Below are positions 1 through 7,683 of a stretch of DNA of 64,000 nt, in pieces. The stretch is taken from assembly GCF_900447045.1 (NCBI RefSeq), contig NZ_UAWH01000014.1:1-64000 (forward strand), written 5' to 3'. Source of the DNA: Clostridium paraputrificum (GTDB taxonomy: Bacteria > Bacillota > Clostridia > Clostridiales > Clostridiaceae). The stretch's first letter is position 1. Each line of letters opens with the position of its first letter. A program made the position numbers and the translations under genes. Below the pieces are notes generated by a model. That model had not been told where the DNA came from and searched no databases. It saw nothing but the letters and a program-made list of their open reading frames with translations.

Positions 1-150
1 CTTATTATATAGGTGAGGAGCTAGTTTTATCTTGAAGCCTAATTCTTTAAATTCACAGAGTTTCTTATCAATTTTATCTTTATTTTCAGGTGAAGCAGGA
101 GCAATAATTCCAATTGTAGATGCTGAAGTAAGCTTTTTACCTTTTAACAT
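1..150 (-). CDS. LD-carboxypeptidase (peptidase S66 family), N-terminal fragment
   Basis: Only the first 50 codons are in the window; the gene runs off the left edge. The reading frame starts at the ATG complementary to 148-150, behind a GGAGG ribosome binding site at 151-160. The N-terminus reads MLKGKKLTSASTIGIIAPAS, and the GIIAPAS segment followed by a helix and a 'GFKIKLAPHLY' strand is the usual start of S66 (MccF/LdcA-like) serine peptidases, which cleave L,D peptide bonds in recycled peptidoglycan or detoxify peptide-nucleotides. The catalytic Ser, Glu and His lie outside the window, so enzyme activity and subfamily cannot be judged. Confidence 0.75.
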   Translation of the reverse strand, partial: MLKGKKLTSASTIGIIAPASPENKDKIDKKLCEFKELGFKIKLAPHLYNK

Positions 151-163
151 AAAAACCTCCAAA

Positions 164-189
164 AAAAGAGAGCAGTAATGCTCTCTTTT
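164..189. terminator. Bidirectional intrinsic terminator
   Basis: Perfect 11-bp stem (AAAAGAGAGCA / TGCTCTCTTTT) with a GTAA loop. A-rich on one side and T-rich on the other, so it can stop transcription either way. It lies between the end of the CorA-type gene and the start of the S66 peptidase gene, both on the minus strand, and so probably ends the corA transcript. Confidence 0.8.
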
Positions 190-225
190 GTTTTTATTAT
201 ATTTTATGCTTTAAGTATAAATGTG

Positions 226-1170
226 TTAACTGAACATATCTTTTTTATATAATATAAATGCTACTAATCCACAAATGCTAAATGTTATCCCCATAACTAA
301 CAAGAATGCGTATGGTTCATGTTGAAAAGGTAAGTCGACATTCATACCATATATACCAGACATTATGGTTGGTATGGCCATCAATATAGTAACAGAGGCC
401 AAAACTTTCATTACTATATTAAGGTTATTAGAAATAACCGAAGCAAAGAAGTCCATAGTACTTGCTAATATGTTACTATATATTTCTGTCATTTCTATAG
501 CCTGTTTATTTTCAATTATAACATCCTCTAATACATCTTTGTCTTCAGAATACTTTTGCATTACTTCAACTTTAAGCAGCTTTTCTAAAGTTATTTCATT
601 AGCTTTTAAGGATGTAGAGAAGTAAACCAGTGATTTTTCTAGAGAATGTAATTGTATAAGCTCCCTATTCTTCATAGATTTATGAAGTCTCTTTTCAATC
701 ATTAAACTTTTTTTATCTATTTGTCTTAGATATAAAAGATAATATGTAGATATTCTATTTAATATCTGTAATATAAATCTTGACTTTTTAAAAGTAAAGA
801 ATGATTTTATTTTACCGTTTATAAAATCAGTAAGAACTTTACTATTCTTCAAACACACTGTTATAAGAAAACTTTCTGTATGTATAATAGCTAGAGGATA
901 TGTATCATACGTTAGTGAGTTATCTTCCATTTCTGTAAAGGGAATATCTACTATAACTATCATATTACCATCTTCTATATCAATTCTTGAAGTTTCTTCA
1001 TCATCTAATGGCGCCTTTAAGAATTGTATAGGTACGCCAGTTTTCTTAGATATAAGAAGTAGTTCTTCGTCAGAAGGTGCAACCACATTTATCCAACATC
1101 CAGTTTCAATATTATCTAGCAGAGTAAGAGAAGAATTATTTTCGCTGGAACTTTTATATATCTGAATCAT
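226..1170 (-). CDS. corA: CorA-family divalent cation transporter
   Basis: Membrane protein of 314 aa that moves Mg2+ (or Co2+/Ni2+) into the cell as a pentamer. The long N-terminal part is soluble and rich in charged helices, including the extended helix leading into the membrane. Two membrane segments follow near the C-terminus (about residues 252-273 and 288-308). Between them is the family signature YGMN at 274-277, the selectivity motif at the pore mouth, followed by VDLP. The C-terminal tail is short and basic, as usual. The length matches the family (about 310-320 aa). It is monocistronic: a terminator lies just downstream, and the next gene upstream is divergent. Substrate (Mg2+ versus another cation) is inferred from family only. 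Confidence 0.92.
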   Translation of the reverse strand: MIQIYKSSSENNSSLTLLDNIETGCWINVVAPSDEELLLISKKTGVPIQFLKAPLDDEETSRIDIEDGNMIVIVDIPFTEMEDNSLTYDTYPLAIIHTESFLITVCLKNSKVLTDFINGKIKSFFTFKKSRFILQILNRISTYYLLYLRQIDKKSLMIEKRLHKSMKNRELIQLHSLEKSLVYFSTSLKANEITLEKLLKVEVMQKYSEDKDVLEDVIIENKQAIEMTEIYSNILASTMDFFASVISNNLNIVMKVLASVTILMAIPTIMSGIYGMNVDLPFQHEPYAFLLVMGITFSICGLVAFILYKKDMFS

Positions 1171-1439
1171 ATTAAAGACCTCCTATTTTATACACGTTTA
1201 TTATACTATTTTATAAATAATAATTAAAGTAAAAGGATAAAAAGGTTATTATTTTAAAAAGAGTAATAAAGTACAGTAAAATAGACATTTACTATGATAT
1301 TAGTTAATAAATCCGATAAAGAAGGAAATATGGAAGATTAATATAGATTATTAAATAATTTGGATATGGATTAATTTAATAAAGCTATGTATAATCACAA
1401 TTATCGTCTTAGAATTACTATTATCTGGGGGAAAGTATT

Positions 1440-1928
1440 ATGATGCATAAAGAAGTAGTTGAGCGAAAAAAAACACATGTTATCGCTTTAATACTGTTAT
1501 TAATTACTTGTGTGTTATACATTGTAGAAGGAATACAAGCATTAAGAATTGAGAACTCATTTGTTTTAAAAGTATGTGAATTTATATTATTATTATTTAC
1601 AATTATTTTTATAATATTAGAGTATCTTAGTTGTAAGATTGCTTATAAGTATTCATTAATAGCGGACAAGCTAATTATTAATAAAATATATTATGGAAAT
1701 GAAACTAATTTAGAAAGCATTAAACTATCAGATATTCTTTATCTAGGTAAGAAGAAGGACATACCAAAGAAATATAGATTAAAATGCACAGGAAAGTATA
1801 CTTGTGAATTGTTTGGAAATGATAAAGTTTATTGCGTATATAAGAAAGAGAATAAAGTAGGTATATTTAATTTTGAGCCAAGTGAAGATTTTATAAGAAG
1901 AATAACAAAATATAAAAAGGCAGTTTAA
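1440..1928 (+). CDS. Small membrane protein with two N-terminal TM segments, unknown function
   Basis: I do not recognise this 162-aa protein. It starts with an ATG preceded by GGGGGA at 1427-1432. Residues about 13-33 and 43-68 form two hydrophobic membrane segments; the remaining 90 residues look cytosolic, basic and beta-rich (alternating hydrophobic residues such as LIINKIYYG and KVYCVYKK), which would fit a small PH-like (bPH) domain, but this is only a resemblance. It stands alone, divergent from corA, and is followed by a strong terminator. Function unknown. Confidence 0.7.
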   Translation: MMHKEVVERKKTHVIALILLLITCVLYIVEGIQALRIENSFVLKVCEFILLLFTIIFIILEYLSCKIAYKYSLIADKLIINKIYYGNETNLESIKLSDILYLGKKKDIPKKYRLKCTGKYTCELFGNDKVYCVYKKENKVGIFNFEPSEDFIRRITKYKKAV

Positions 1929-1960
1929 AATAGAGCAAGACAAAGTCTTGCTCTATTTTT
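1929..1960 (+). terminator. Intrinsic terminator
   Basis: Stem AAATAGAGCAAGAC / GTCTTGCTCTATTT with a 3-nt loop and a T-run, directly after the stop codon of the preceding small membrane protein gene. It also serves as the apparent insertion target of the group II intron relic that starts 2 nt after the T-run. Confidence 0.9.
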
Positions 1961-1962
1961 AT

Positions 1963-2194
1963 GTGCGCCTAGCATGGCCGTACACTAATTGGAATATGCA
2001 AATATAATAAAAGGCCACTGGAAAATATCCGGTAGCCTAATTCTAAGTAAATTACTTTATATAAATATCTAGAATCAATAGGATTTGTTAGTCTTACACA
2101 AACATATCAAATGAAACATTAATTTCTAGTGGCCCAACGGTACGTATGGTGGTGTGAGAGGACGCTAAAAAATAATTATTTAGCTCCTACTCCA
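1963..2194 (+). mobile_element. Degenerate group II (class C-like) intron relic, no ORF
   Basis: The left end GTGCGCCTAGCATGG matches the usual GTGCG start and early domain I of bacterial class C group II introns. The right end carries the 3' half of a domain V-like element (CGTATGGTGGTGTGAGAGG, about 2134-2160), then GACGCTAAA...TTTAGC, a domain VI-like hairpin, then CTCCTACTC, the usual 3' border. The left end lies directly after the T-run of an intrinsic terminator, the preferred insertion site of class C introns. At 232 nt it is far shorter than a working intron (about 1.8 kb with its reverse transcriptase) and the 5' half of domain V is missing, so it is an internally deleted relic. The 3' border is approximate and overlaps the last codons of the M20 gene. 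Homology is judged from memory of consensus ends. Confidence 0.68.
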
Positions 2195-3339
2195 TTATAG
2201 AATTCTTGTTTTATTTCCTGAAGAAGATCTTCACGTTCAATTAAATCTAATGCTGTACATGCTAATGAAGCACATGCCTTATGTATCTGTTCAAAACCAT
2301 ATTCAGATATTGTGCAATCGGCAAAATCAGTTGACCCATACTTAATATTTTCATCATCTTTTATAGATATATAAGGGTGAATTGTAGGTACCTTTTTACT
2401 AACAGCCCCAATGCTGAGTCCTGCATAAACATCAATAGGTGAACCTATATTTATAATCCCATTTTCTTTTAAATTGTGAGTAAATATTCTTGAAAGAGTT
2501 TTGTTTGTTACAAGTTCTTCGTTATATGATTCATATAATGAAATCTTATTTGGTATATGGGTTAAGTTAGAAACATATCTTACTATTTCACGTAGTTTGT
2601 TTTCTGCAAGTTCAGCCATTTCAAATTCCTTTGCACGAATATAGAATTTAGCTTCAGATTCCAAAGGAGTTAGCAAAGGAGTATATCCGCCCTTTGATAG
2701 TATGTAATTAACTTCCACATCCTTAGGAAAACCCTTAAGTAAGAAGTTAAGAATATTAAAGGTTAACAATATACAATCTAGTGAAGTATATTCATCTTTA
2801 CTTAGAAAGCTTAATCCGCTATTTCCAATAAATTTTATGTTAAGAGGAATAATTGCTGATGAAGTACCACTTTCAGCAGTGGTATTATAAGGATGACATT
2901 CCATAACTACATCTATATCATCAAAAACTCCTTGCTTTACTAGAGTAAGTTTAGTTCCGCCTAAATATTCTCCAGGGCATCCTATAATAATGATTGTACC
3001 ATTAGTTTGCTTTATTATTTCCCCTACGGAAATAGATGCACCAATAGATATTGCAGCTAATGCATTGTGTCCTGTTATATGTCCTTTCTCTTTAATAGCA
3101 TCATATTCACAAAGAAAGCATATCTTAGGATATCCACTTCCCTTACTAGCATAGAATGAATTTGGAATATCTAAGTAGTTCTTTTGAATATTAAAGTTAT
3201 ATTTTTTTAACACTTCGCAAATATATGAGGATGATTTTTCTTCTTTATAGCTTTCTTCAGGATTTTTATATAAATACTCACATATATTCTTTACATCATT
3301 GAAGTTTTTAGTTAGAAATGATATGATTTCTTGTTTCAT
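2176..3339 (-). CDS. M20-family amidohydrolase/peptidase with altered metal site
   Basis: 387 aa, resembling the M20D branch (AbgB/HipO-like amidohydrolases that remove acyl or p-aminobenzoyl groups from amino acids, cytosolic, dinuclear metal). Visible landmarks: CEYDA (77-81, usually AEYDA), GHITGHN (86-92, usually GHACGHN), GCPGEYLGGTK (120-130, usually GTPAEEGGGGK) and ECHP (147-150). Thr89 replaces the metal-bridging Cys, and Tyr125 replaces the second Glu of the EE pair. The likely catalytic Glu124 and His91/His149 remain. The dimerisation (lid) domain occupies about 165-285. The enzyme may use one metal, have a changed substrate, or be inactive. The last few codons (GVGAK) lie in sequence that looks like the 3' end of a group II intron, so the original C-terminus may have been replaced. 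Monocistronic with RBS at about 3344-3351. Confidence 0.75.
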   Translation of the reverse strand: MKQEIISFLTKNFNDVKNICEYLYKNPEESYKEEKSSSYICEVLKKYNFNIQKNYLDIPNSFYASKGSGYPKICFLCEYDAIKEKGHITGHNALAAISIGASISVGEIIKQTNGTIIIIGCPGEYLGGTKLTLVKQGVFDDIDVVMECHPYNTTAESGTSSAIIPLNIKFIGNSGLSFLSKDEYTSLDCILLTFNILNFLLKGFPKDVEVNYILSKGGYTPLLTPLESEAKFYIRAKEFEMAELAENKLREIVRYVSNLTHIPNKISLYESYNEELVTNKTLSRIFTHNLKENGIINIGSPIDVYAGLSIGAVSKKVPTIHPYISIKDDENIKYGSTDFADCTISEYGFEQIHKACASLACTALDLIEREDLLQEIKQEFYNGVGAK

Positions 3340-3457
3340 AATAAAACCTCCTAATTATATATTATTTATATTAGTTTTATCTCAATATAGAAAAAATATT
3401 ATGAAAGTAAGATGAATATATAATAGCTTAAGAGGATAATATTGGATTATAATACTT

Positions 3458-3485
3458 TTGAATTTATTGTAAGAGATGATATAAT
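3458..3485 (+). promoter_or_regulatory. Promoter of tmk
   Basis: TTGAAT at 3458-3463 and TATAAT at 3480-3485 with a 16-bp spacer; TG at 3477-3478 makes an extended -10. It lies 38 nt upstream of the tmk start, and the gene to the left is divergent. Confidence 0.55.
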
Positions 3486-3523
3486 AACATTACTAATATC
3501 GATAACGAAAGAGGTTATTAATA

Positions 3524-4150
3524 ATGAAAAAAGGATTATTTATTGTATTTGAAGGTGGAGAAGGATCTGGTAAAAGTACAATATTAGAAAAAATATATAA
3601 TTGGCTACTTGAAGAGAATAAGAATGTAGTAAAAACTAGGGAACCAGGAGGCATTAAAATTTCTGAGCAGATAAGAGAGATAATATTAAGCTCAGAAAAT
3701 GAAGAAATGGATGGTAAGACAGAAGCTTTACTTTTTGCTGCTGCAAGAAGACAACATTTAGTGGAGAAAGTAATACCAGCGTTAATAGAAGGAAAGATAG
3801 TTTTATGTGATAGGTTTATAGATTCTTCACTAGCCTACCAAGGATATGCAAGAGGATATGGAATAGAAGAAATATATAAAATAAATTCCTTTGCTATAGG
3901 TGAATATATGCCAGACTTATCTATACTGTTTGATATAGAACCTTCTACAGGATTGGATAGAATAAAAAAGAACTCTAGTAGGGAAGTAAATAGATTAGAT
4001 AAAGAGAGAGTAGAATTTCATAATAAAGTTAGAGAAGGATATCATGAAGTATTAAAAATAAACGATAAAATGATAAAAATTGATGCATCTAAATCAATTG
4101 AAGAAGTATTTGAGGATGTTAAAGAAATAATATTAAAACATATAGGGTAA
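3524..4150 (+). CDS. tmk: Thymidylate kinase
   Basis: Cytosolic kinase of 208 aa that phosphorylates dTMP to dTDP with ATP, the last dedicated step before dTTP. The P-loop GGEGSGKST is at 11-19. The thymidine-site motif TREPGG is near 38, and the [12 protein letters not shown] segment (near residue 95) carries the DR(Y/F) signature that contacts dTMP. The LID region near 140-150 ([14 protein letters not shown]) is present. Length is typical. First gene of a set followed by darA, holB and ricT, the order known from Firmicutes (tmk-yaaQ-holB-yaaT in B. subtilis). Start ATG follows GAGG at 3510-3513. Confidence 0.97.
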   Translation: MKKGLFIVFEGGEGSGKSTILEKIYNWLLEENKNVVKTREPGGIKISEQIREIILSSENEEMDGKTEALLFAAARRQHLVEKVIPALIEGKIVLCDRFIDSSLAYQGYARGYGIEEIYKINSFAIGEYMPDLSILFDIEPSTGLDRIKKNSSREVNRLDKERVEFHNKVREGYHEVLKINDKMIKIDASKSIEEVFEDVKEIILKHIG

Positions 4151-4232
4151 AAAATTGTTTTTATGTAAAATAGAATTGAGTTTATGATAAAATATAAATA
4201 TATAGGGAATTGAAGTTTAGGAGGGATGTATT

Positions 4233-4562
4233 ATGAAAATGGTCATTGCTATTGTACAAGATGATGATGCTTTAGATTTAATTGATACACTTACAGAGAA
4301 AAAGTTTGGAGTAACAAAACTTGCGACAACAGGTGGGTTCTTAAAGTCAGGAAATACAACATTAATGATAGGTGTAGAGAAAGAACGTGTAGATGAAGTT
4401 ATAGGCTTAATAAAGGATGTTTGTCAAAAGAGAACAGAGGTTGTAGCTTCACCATCTCCATTAACAGGAGGAGCGGGTGTTTATATGCAATATCCAATAG
4501 AAGTTGAAGTTGGAGGAGCAACATTATTCGTAATTGATGTTGATCAATTTTTAAGAGTGTAG
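4233..4562 (+). CDS. darA: Cyclic-di-AMP receptor DarA/PstA (PII-like)
   Basis: 109-aa cytosolic PII-like signalling protein (YaaQ/DarA/PstA family) that trimerises and binds c-di-AMP. The sequence has the family features: a beta strand MKMVIAIVQDDDA, the TTGGFLKSGNTT T-loop segment near residues 33-44 and a C-terminal strand VGGATLFVIDVDQFLRV. The family size is about 109 aa. It sits between tmk and holB as in other Firmicutes. The matching diadenylate cyclase gene disA lies about 13 kb to the right in this window. The downstream target of DarA is not established. RBS GGAGGG at 4221-4226. Confidence 0.94.
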   Translation: MKMVIAIVQDDDALDLIDTLTEKKFGVTKLATTGGFLKSGNTTLMIGVEKERVDEVIGLIKDVCQKRTEVVASPSPLTGGAGVYMQYPIEVEVGGATLFVIDVDQFLRV

Positions 4563-4582
4563 ATTATAAAAGAGGTGATTTT

Positions 4583-5512
4583 GTGGAAGAATTTATTGGA
4601 TTTAATGACATAATAGAAGGATTTAACAAACGTGTAGATAAAGGTACTCTTTCACATGCTCACCTTATTGTTGGACCAGACGGGATAGGTAAAAGTATTT
4701 TAGCTAGGAAATTTGCTTTGAAAATATTAAATAAAGAGATAGATAAAGATTATATAGATATAATTCATTATAGAGCTAAGAAAGCTTCATTTGGAGTAGA
4801 TGATGTAAGAGGAATTATTGAAGAGATAATGAAAAGGCCATATGAAGGAGATAAAAAGGTTGTTATTATACATGAAGGAAATAAGCTTACTGTTCAAGCA
4901 CAAAATGCTTTGCTAAAAACAATTGAGGAGCCTCCAAAAGGAGTATACATAATATTATTAACTGATAGTATAGAGTTAATGTTGGATACTATAAAATCTA
5001 GATGTCAAATATATAAATTAACACCTTTAAGCAAGGATGAGGTTAATAGATATATTAGTAGGTTAGGAAATTTTGATGAAAATAAGGTTTTATCTGCTAT
5101 AGCATATGGTGAGGGAATTCCAGGAAGAGCAGAAAGAATATTAAATGATGAAAAGCTTAATTTATTAAGAAATTGTATTATAGATTTGTTAACTGATATT
5201 GATAGTAGAAGTAATAATATAGTTTTAAATTATGAAAAAAGACTTGATTCTTTTAAAGATAGCAAAGAAGAAGTTTTAAATATATTAGAATCACTTATTA
5301 GGGATATTATAGTATATAAAGAACTACAAGATAAAAAAATGATAATGAACATTGATAAGTTAGAATATATTGATAGGTTTTCTAGTAATAAGTCGTATAA
5401 AAAGTTAAGTGCAATGTTAGAGAAGATTAGAGAAGCAAGAATAAATATAAGGAATAATGGAAATTATTCAATGGTCATAAGTGTAATGCTTATGGGACTT
5501 TCGGAGGGTTAA
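4583..5512 (+). CDS. holB: DNA polymerase III, delta' subunit
   Basis: 309-aa AAA+ protein of the clamp loader that helps to place the beta sliding clamp on primed DNA. Walker A-like GPDGIGKS at 31-38; the sensor/trans-finger SRC motif is in IKSRCQIYKL near residue 140. The usual zinc module (four Cys between the P-loop and the Walker B region) is absent: that region reads IDKDYIDIIHYRAKK with no Cys. This short form is known in other clostridia. Walker B region is VVIIHEGNKL instead of a DE box, as expected for a delta' subunit that does not hydrolyse ATP. GTG start, 5 nt behind GAGGTGA; 20 nt after darA and 2 nt before ricT, so co-transcribed. Confidence 0.93.
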   Translation: MEEFIGFNDIIEGFNKRVDKGTLSHAHLIVGPDGIGKSILARKFALKILNKEIDKDYIDIIHYRAKKASFGVDDVRGIIEEIMKRPYEGDKKVVIIHEGNKLTVQAQNALLKTIEEPPKGVYIILLTDSIELMLDTIKSRCQIYKLTPLSKDEVNRYISRLGNFDENKVLSAIAYGEGIPGRAERILNDEKLNLLRNCIIDLLTDIDSRSNNIVLNYEKRLDSFKDSKEEVLNILESLIRDIIVYKELQDKKMIMNIDKLEYIDRFSSNKSYKKLSAMLEKIREARINIRNNGNYSMVISVMLMGLSEG

Positions 5513-5514
5513 TA

Positions 5515-6420
5515 ATGATAAAAGTAGTAGGAGTAAGGTTCAAAAAAGCAGGGAAAATATATTATTTTGGACCTAATGAATTAAATATAAATAAGGGAGA
5601 CTATGTAGTTGTTGAAACAGCAAGAGGTGTTGAATTTGGCGAATGCGTAATAGGGATTAAAGAGATAAAAGAAGAGGATGTAATTCCACCTCTAAAAAGT
5701 GTATTAAGGATAGCTGACGAAAATGATATAGCTAAGCATAAAGAAAATAAAGATAAAGAAGAAGAAGCTCTAAATATATGTATTTCTAAAATAGAAGAAC
5801 ATGGATTAAAAATGAAGCTAATAGATGTAGAATATACATTTGATAATAATAAGGTGATTTTCTATTTTACAGCAGATGGAAGAGTAGACTTTAGAGAATT
5901 AGTTAAGGATTTAGCAACAATATTTAAAACTAGAATTGAACTTAGACAAATTGGTGTAAGAGATGAAGCTAAAATGTTAGGTGGCTTAGGGCCTTGTGGC
6001 AGACCAATGTGTTGTTCTTCGTTTTTAGGAGACTTTACTTCTGTTTCAATAAAGATGGCAAAAGAACAGAATTTATCTTTAAATCCTACAAAGATATCAG
6101 GAATATGTGGTAGATTAATGTGTTGTTTAAATTATGAACAAAGCACATATGAGGATATTAGAAAGAGATTACCTAAGGTTGGTTCTGTGGTTCAAACTGA
6201 AGATGGCAAGGGCGAAGTTGTTAGTAATAATACAGTTAAAGAAGCTGTTAAGGTTAAATTAAGAAAAGGCGATGAAGAGGTAATAGAAGAATTTAAGATA
6301 GAAAATATAGCTTTGATTTCAGGTAGTTATGAAGATTCTGTAGATGAAAAAGAAATTAAGTTAGAAATTGAATCAGAAGAAGATAAAAGTCTTATTAAAG
6401 ATTTAATTAATGAAAAATAG
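5515..6420 (+). CDS. ricT: RicT (YaaT), Fe-S regulator of RNA processing / sporulation
   Basis: 301 aa, PSP1-domain protein. In B. subtilis RicT forms the RicAFT (YmcA-YlbF-YaaT) complex, carries [4Fe-4S] clusters, helps RNase Y mature mRNAs and promotes Spo0A activation, biofilm formation and competence. The PSP1 core is residues about 1-180, with the Cys-rich motifs GPCGRPMCC (about 158-166) and SGICGRLMCC (about 196-205), which supply cluster ligands. The C-terminal 60 residues are acidic and variable. Starts 2 nt after holB with GGAGGG at its start. Confidence 0.95.
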   Translation: MIKVVGVRFKKAGKIYYFGPNELNINKGDYVVVETARGVEFGECVIGIKEIKEEDVIPPLKSVLRIADENDIAKHKENKDKEEEALNICISKIEEHGLKMKLIDVEYTFDNNKVIFYFTADGRVDFRELVKDLATIFKTRIELRQIGVRDEAKMLGGLGPCGRPMCCSSFLGDFTSVSIKMAKEQNLSLNPTKISGICGRLMCCLNYEQSTYEDIRKRLPKVGSVVQTEDGKGEVVSNNTVKEAVKVKLRKGDEEVIEEFKIENIALISGSYEDSVDEKEIKLEIESEEDKSLIKDLINEK

Positions 6421-6432
6421 GGGGATTTCTAT

Positions 6433-6639
6433 ATGAAATCAGTTATTAAGATTTATGATATGAATAAATCATCTGATGCTATGAATATTCAAGGTGCTAT
6501 AGCAAGTAATGAAGGAGTTATAGCATGTGAAGTTTCTTTGGATAAAAAAGAAATTCAATTAATATATAATGAAAGTTTTGTTACATTAGATAAGATTATT
6601 GAATCTATTGAAATTCTAGGATATATGGTAGTAAGTTAG
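6433..6639 (+). CDS. Small HMA-like protein without CxxC
   Basis: 68 aa with the beta-alpha-beta-beta-alpha-beta pattern of heavy-metal-associated domains (KSVIKIYDM ... IQGAIASNEGVIACEVSLDKKEIQLIYN ... LDKIIESIEILGYMVV). The MxCxxC metal loop that defines copper chaperones is replaced by MNKSSDAM, so it probably does not bind metal as CopZ does. Only 12 nt behind ricT with a GGGGG Shine-Dalgarno, so it is likely part of that operon. Role unknown; a link to the Fe-S protein RicT or to the ferredoxin that follows is only suggested by position. Confidence 0.75.
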   Translation: MKSVIKIYDMNKSSDAMNIQGAIASNEGVIACEVSLDKKEIQLIYNESFVTLDKIIESIEILGYMVVS

Positions 6640-6697
6640 ATAGAAGTTAATTTTATTTAAATTACTTTTAAATGTTATGGAAACATGTTAAAATGTA

Positions 6698-6715
6698 TAT
6701 GGTGTAATTACCATA
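6698..6715. promoter_or_regulatory. Inverted repeat upstream of ferredoxin gene
   Basis: TATGGTGTAATTACCATA: 6-bp arms (TATGGT/ACCATA) around 6 nt, just downstream of an A/T-rich -10-like element (TTAAAAT, about 6688-6694) and 6 nt upstream of the ribosome binding site of the ferredoxin gene. Position suits an operator or a small RNA hairpin. No known regulator is assigned. Confidence 0.35.
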
Positions 6716-6735
6716 AATATTAGGAGGTGTTTTTC

Positions 6736-6906
6736 ATGGCATACGTTATTAATGATTCATGTGTAAACTGCGGAGCTTGCGCTGCAGAATGTCCAGTTGA
6801 GGCTATAAGCCAAGGAGATACTCAATTCGTTATAGATGCAGATACTTGTATCGATTGCGGAAACTGCGCAAATGTTTGTCCAGTAGGAGCACCAAACGCA
6901 GAATAA
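6736..6906 (+). CDS. 2[4Fe-4S] clostridial ferredoxin
   Basis: 56-aa electron carrier of the classic clostridial type, passing low-potential electrons between pyruvate:ferredoxin oxidoreductase, hydrogenase and other enzymes in the cytosol. It has the two cluster motifs CVNCGACAAECP (residues 9-20) and CIDCGNCANVCP (36-47), the internal duplication typical of this family. RBS AGGAGGTG at 6722-6729. Codon use is rich in C/G-ending codons, as expected for a highly expressed gene. It has its own terminator and probably its own promoter. It is shorter than common ORF cut-offs and so easily missed. Confidence 0.97.
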   Translation: MAYVINDSCVNCGACAAECPVEAISQGDTQFVIDADTCIDCGNCANVCPVGAPNAE

Positions 6907-6915
6907 TTTATACTT

Positions 6916-6946
6916 AAAAGATCGTCATTTTATGACGATCTTTTTT
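6916..6946. terminator. Bidirectional intrinsic terminator
   Basis: AAAAGATCGTCAT / ATGACGATCTTTTTT hairpin with T-run on the plus strand and A-run (T-run on minus) on the other side. It is shared by the ferredoxin gene and the convergent MBL-fold gene, whose stop codon is 2 nt away. Confidence 0.92.
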
Positions 6947-6947
6947 C

Positions 6948-7607
6948 TTATATAGTATTTATGTAATTAGAGCTATCTTTGATTATTAATGTATTTAATG
7001 ATGAGGAGCTATCTAATGTATTAGTATCAATACAGTCTTTATCTATTATAGTTATTTTTTTAGAATTAATAAAAAAATCTTTAGGACTATCTAAGAACTT
7101 TGTACAATTGGAGTTTCTATAATACATTGGAATAATATACTTTGGTTTAATTATATCTATTATGTCTAAAGCTTGAGGACTATTAATTGTAAAGTGTCCA
7201 CCTATAGGTATAAATAATATGTCTATGTCTGATAAAGTGGATATAAGGTCAATTGAAAGATTATGGCCAATATGACCTAGATGACATAGTTTAATTCCTT
7301 CAATTTCTGTAGAGTAAATAATATTTTCACCTCTTTTTATCCCATATAGATTATCATGATATCCTTGGTATCCAGTAACTAAAATATCGTAAAATTTATA
7401 TACACCCAAAGTATTGACTGTATTGCAATTTTTTAATATTGGTATAGAACTTTTATCTATATTAAGATAATTATGACTTAATGTAATTATACTTGGGTTT
7501 AGGCTAGATATTTTATTTATTGTAAGATTTAAAGGATCTAATAGAACCCTTCTACCATTTGAGACTTGAATTAAGAAACAAGATTCTCCTAGCCATCTTA
7601 TAATCAT
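6948..7607 (-). CDS. MBL-fold (Lactamase_B_3-like) protein with degenerate metal motif
   Basis: 219-aa protein with the metallo-beta-lactamase fold of the UPF0173/UlaG-like branch: an initial IRWLGESCFLIQ strand, a DP element at 24-25, HLGHIGH (109-115), PIGGHFT (134-140) and KPKYIIPMYY. The HxHxDH signature that holds the metals is reduced to SHNYLNI (His45 kept, the second His and the Asp-His pair lost). Either it binds one metal with altered ligands or it is no longer a hydrolase. Substrate unknown. Monocistronic, convergent with the ferredoxin gene and divergent from ctsR; RBS AGGAGGTTT on the minus strand at about 7612-7620. Confidence 0.75.
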   Translation of the reverse strand: MIIRWLGESCFLIQVSNGRRVLLDPLNLTINKISSLNPSIITLSHNYLNIDKSSIPILKNCNTVNTLGVYKFYDILVTGYQGYHDNLYGIKRGENIIYSTEIEGIKLCHLGHIGHNLSIDLISTLSDIDILFIPIGGHFTINSPQALDIIDIIKPKYIIPMYYRNSNCTKFLDSPKDFFINSKKITIIDKDCIDTNTLDSSSSLNTLIIKDSSNYINTI

Positions 7608-7683
7608 ACAAAAACCTCCTAAATATTTATAAGTATATTATGTGGAATTTTATAAAAACTAAACTAAGAAGTAATATTATGGC

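Noticed and set aside
365..625. Open frame antisense to corA
   Set aside because: Lies wholly inside corA on the other strand, no ribosome binding site, composition of a shadow frame.
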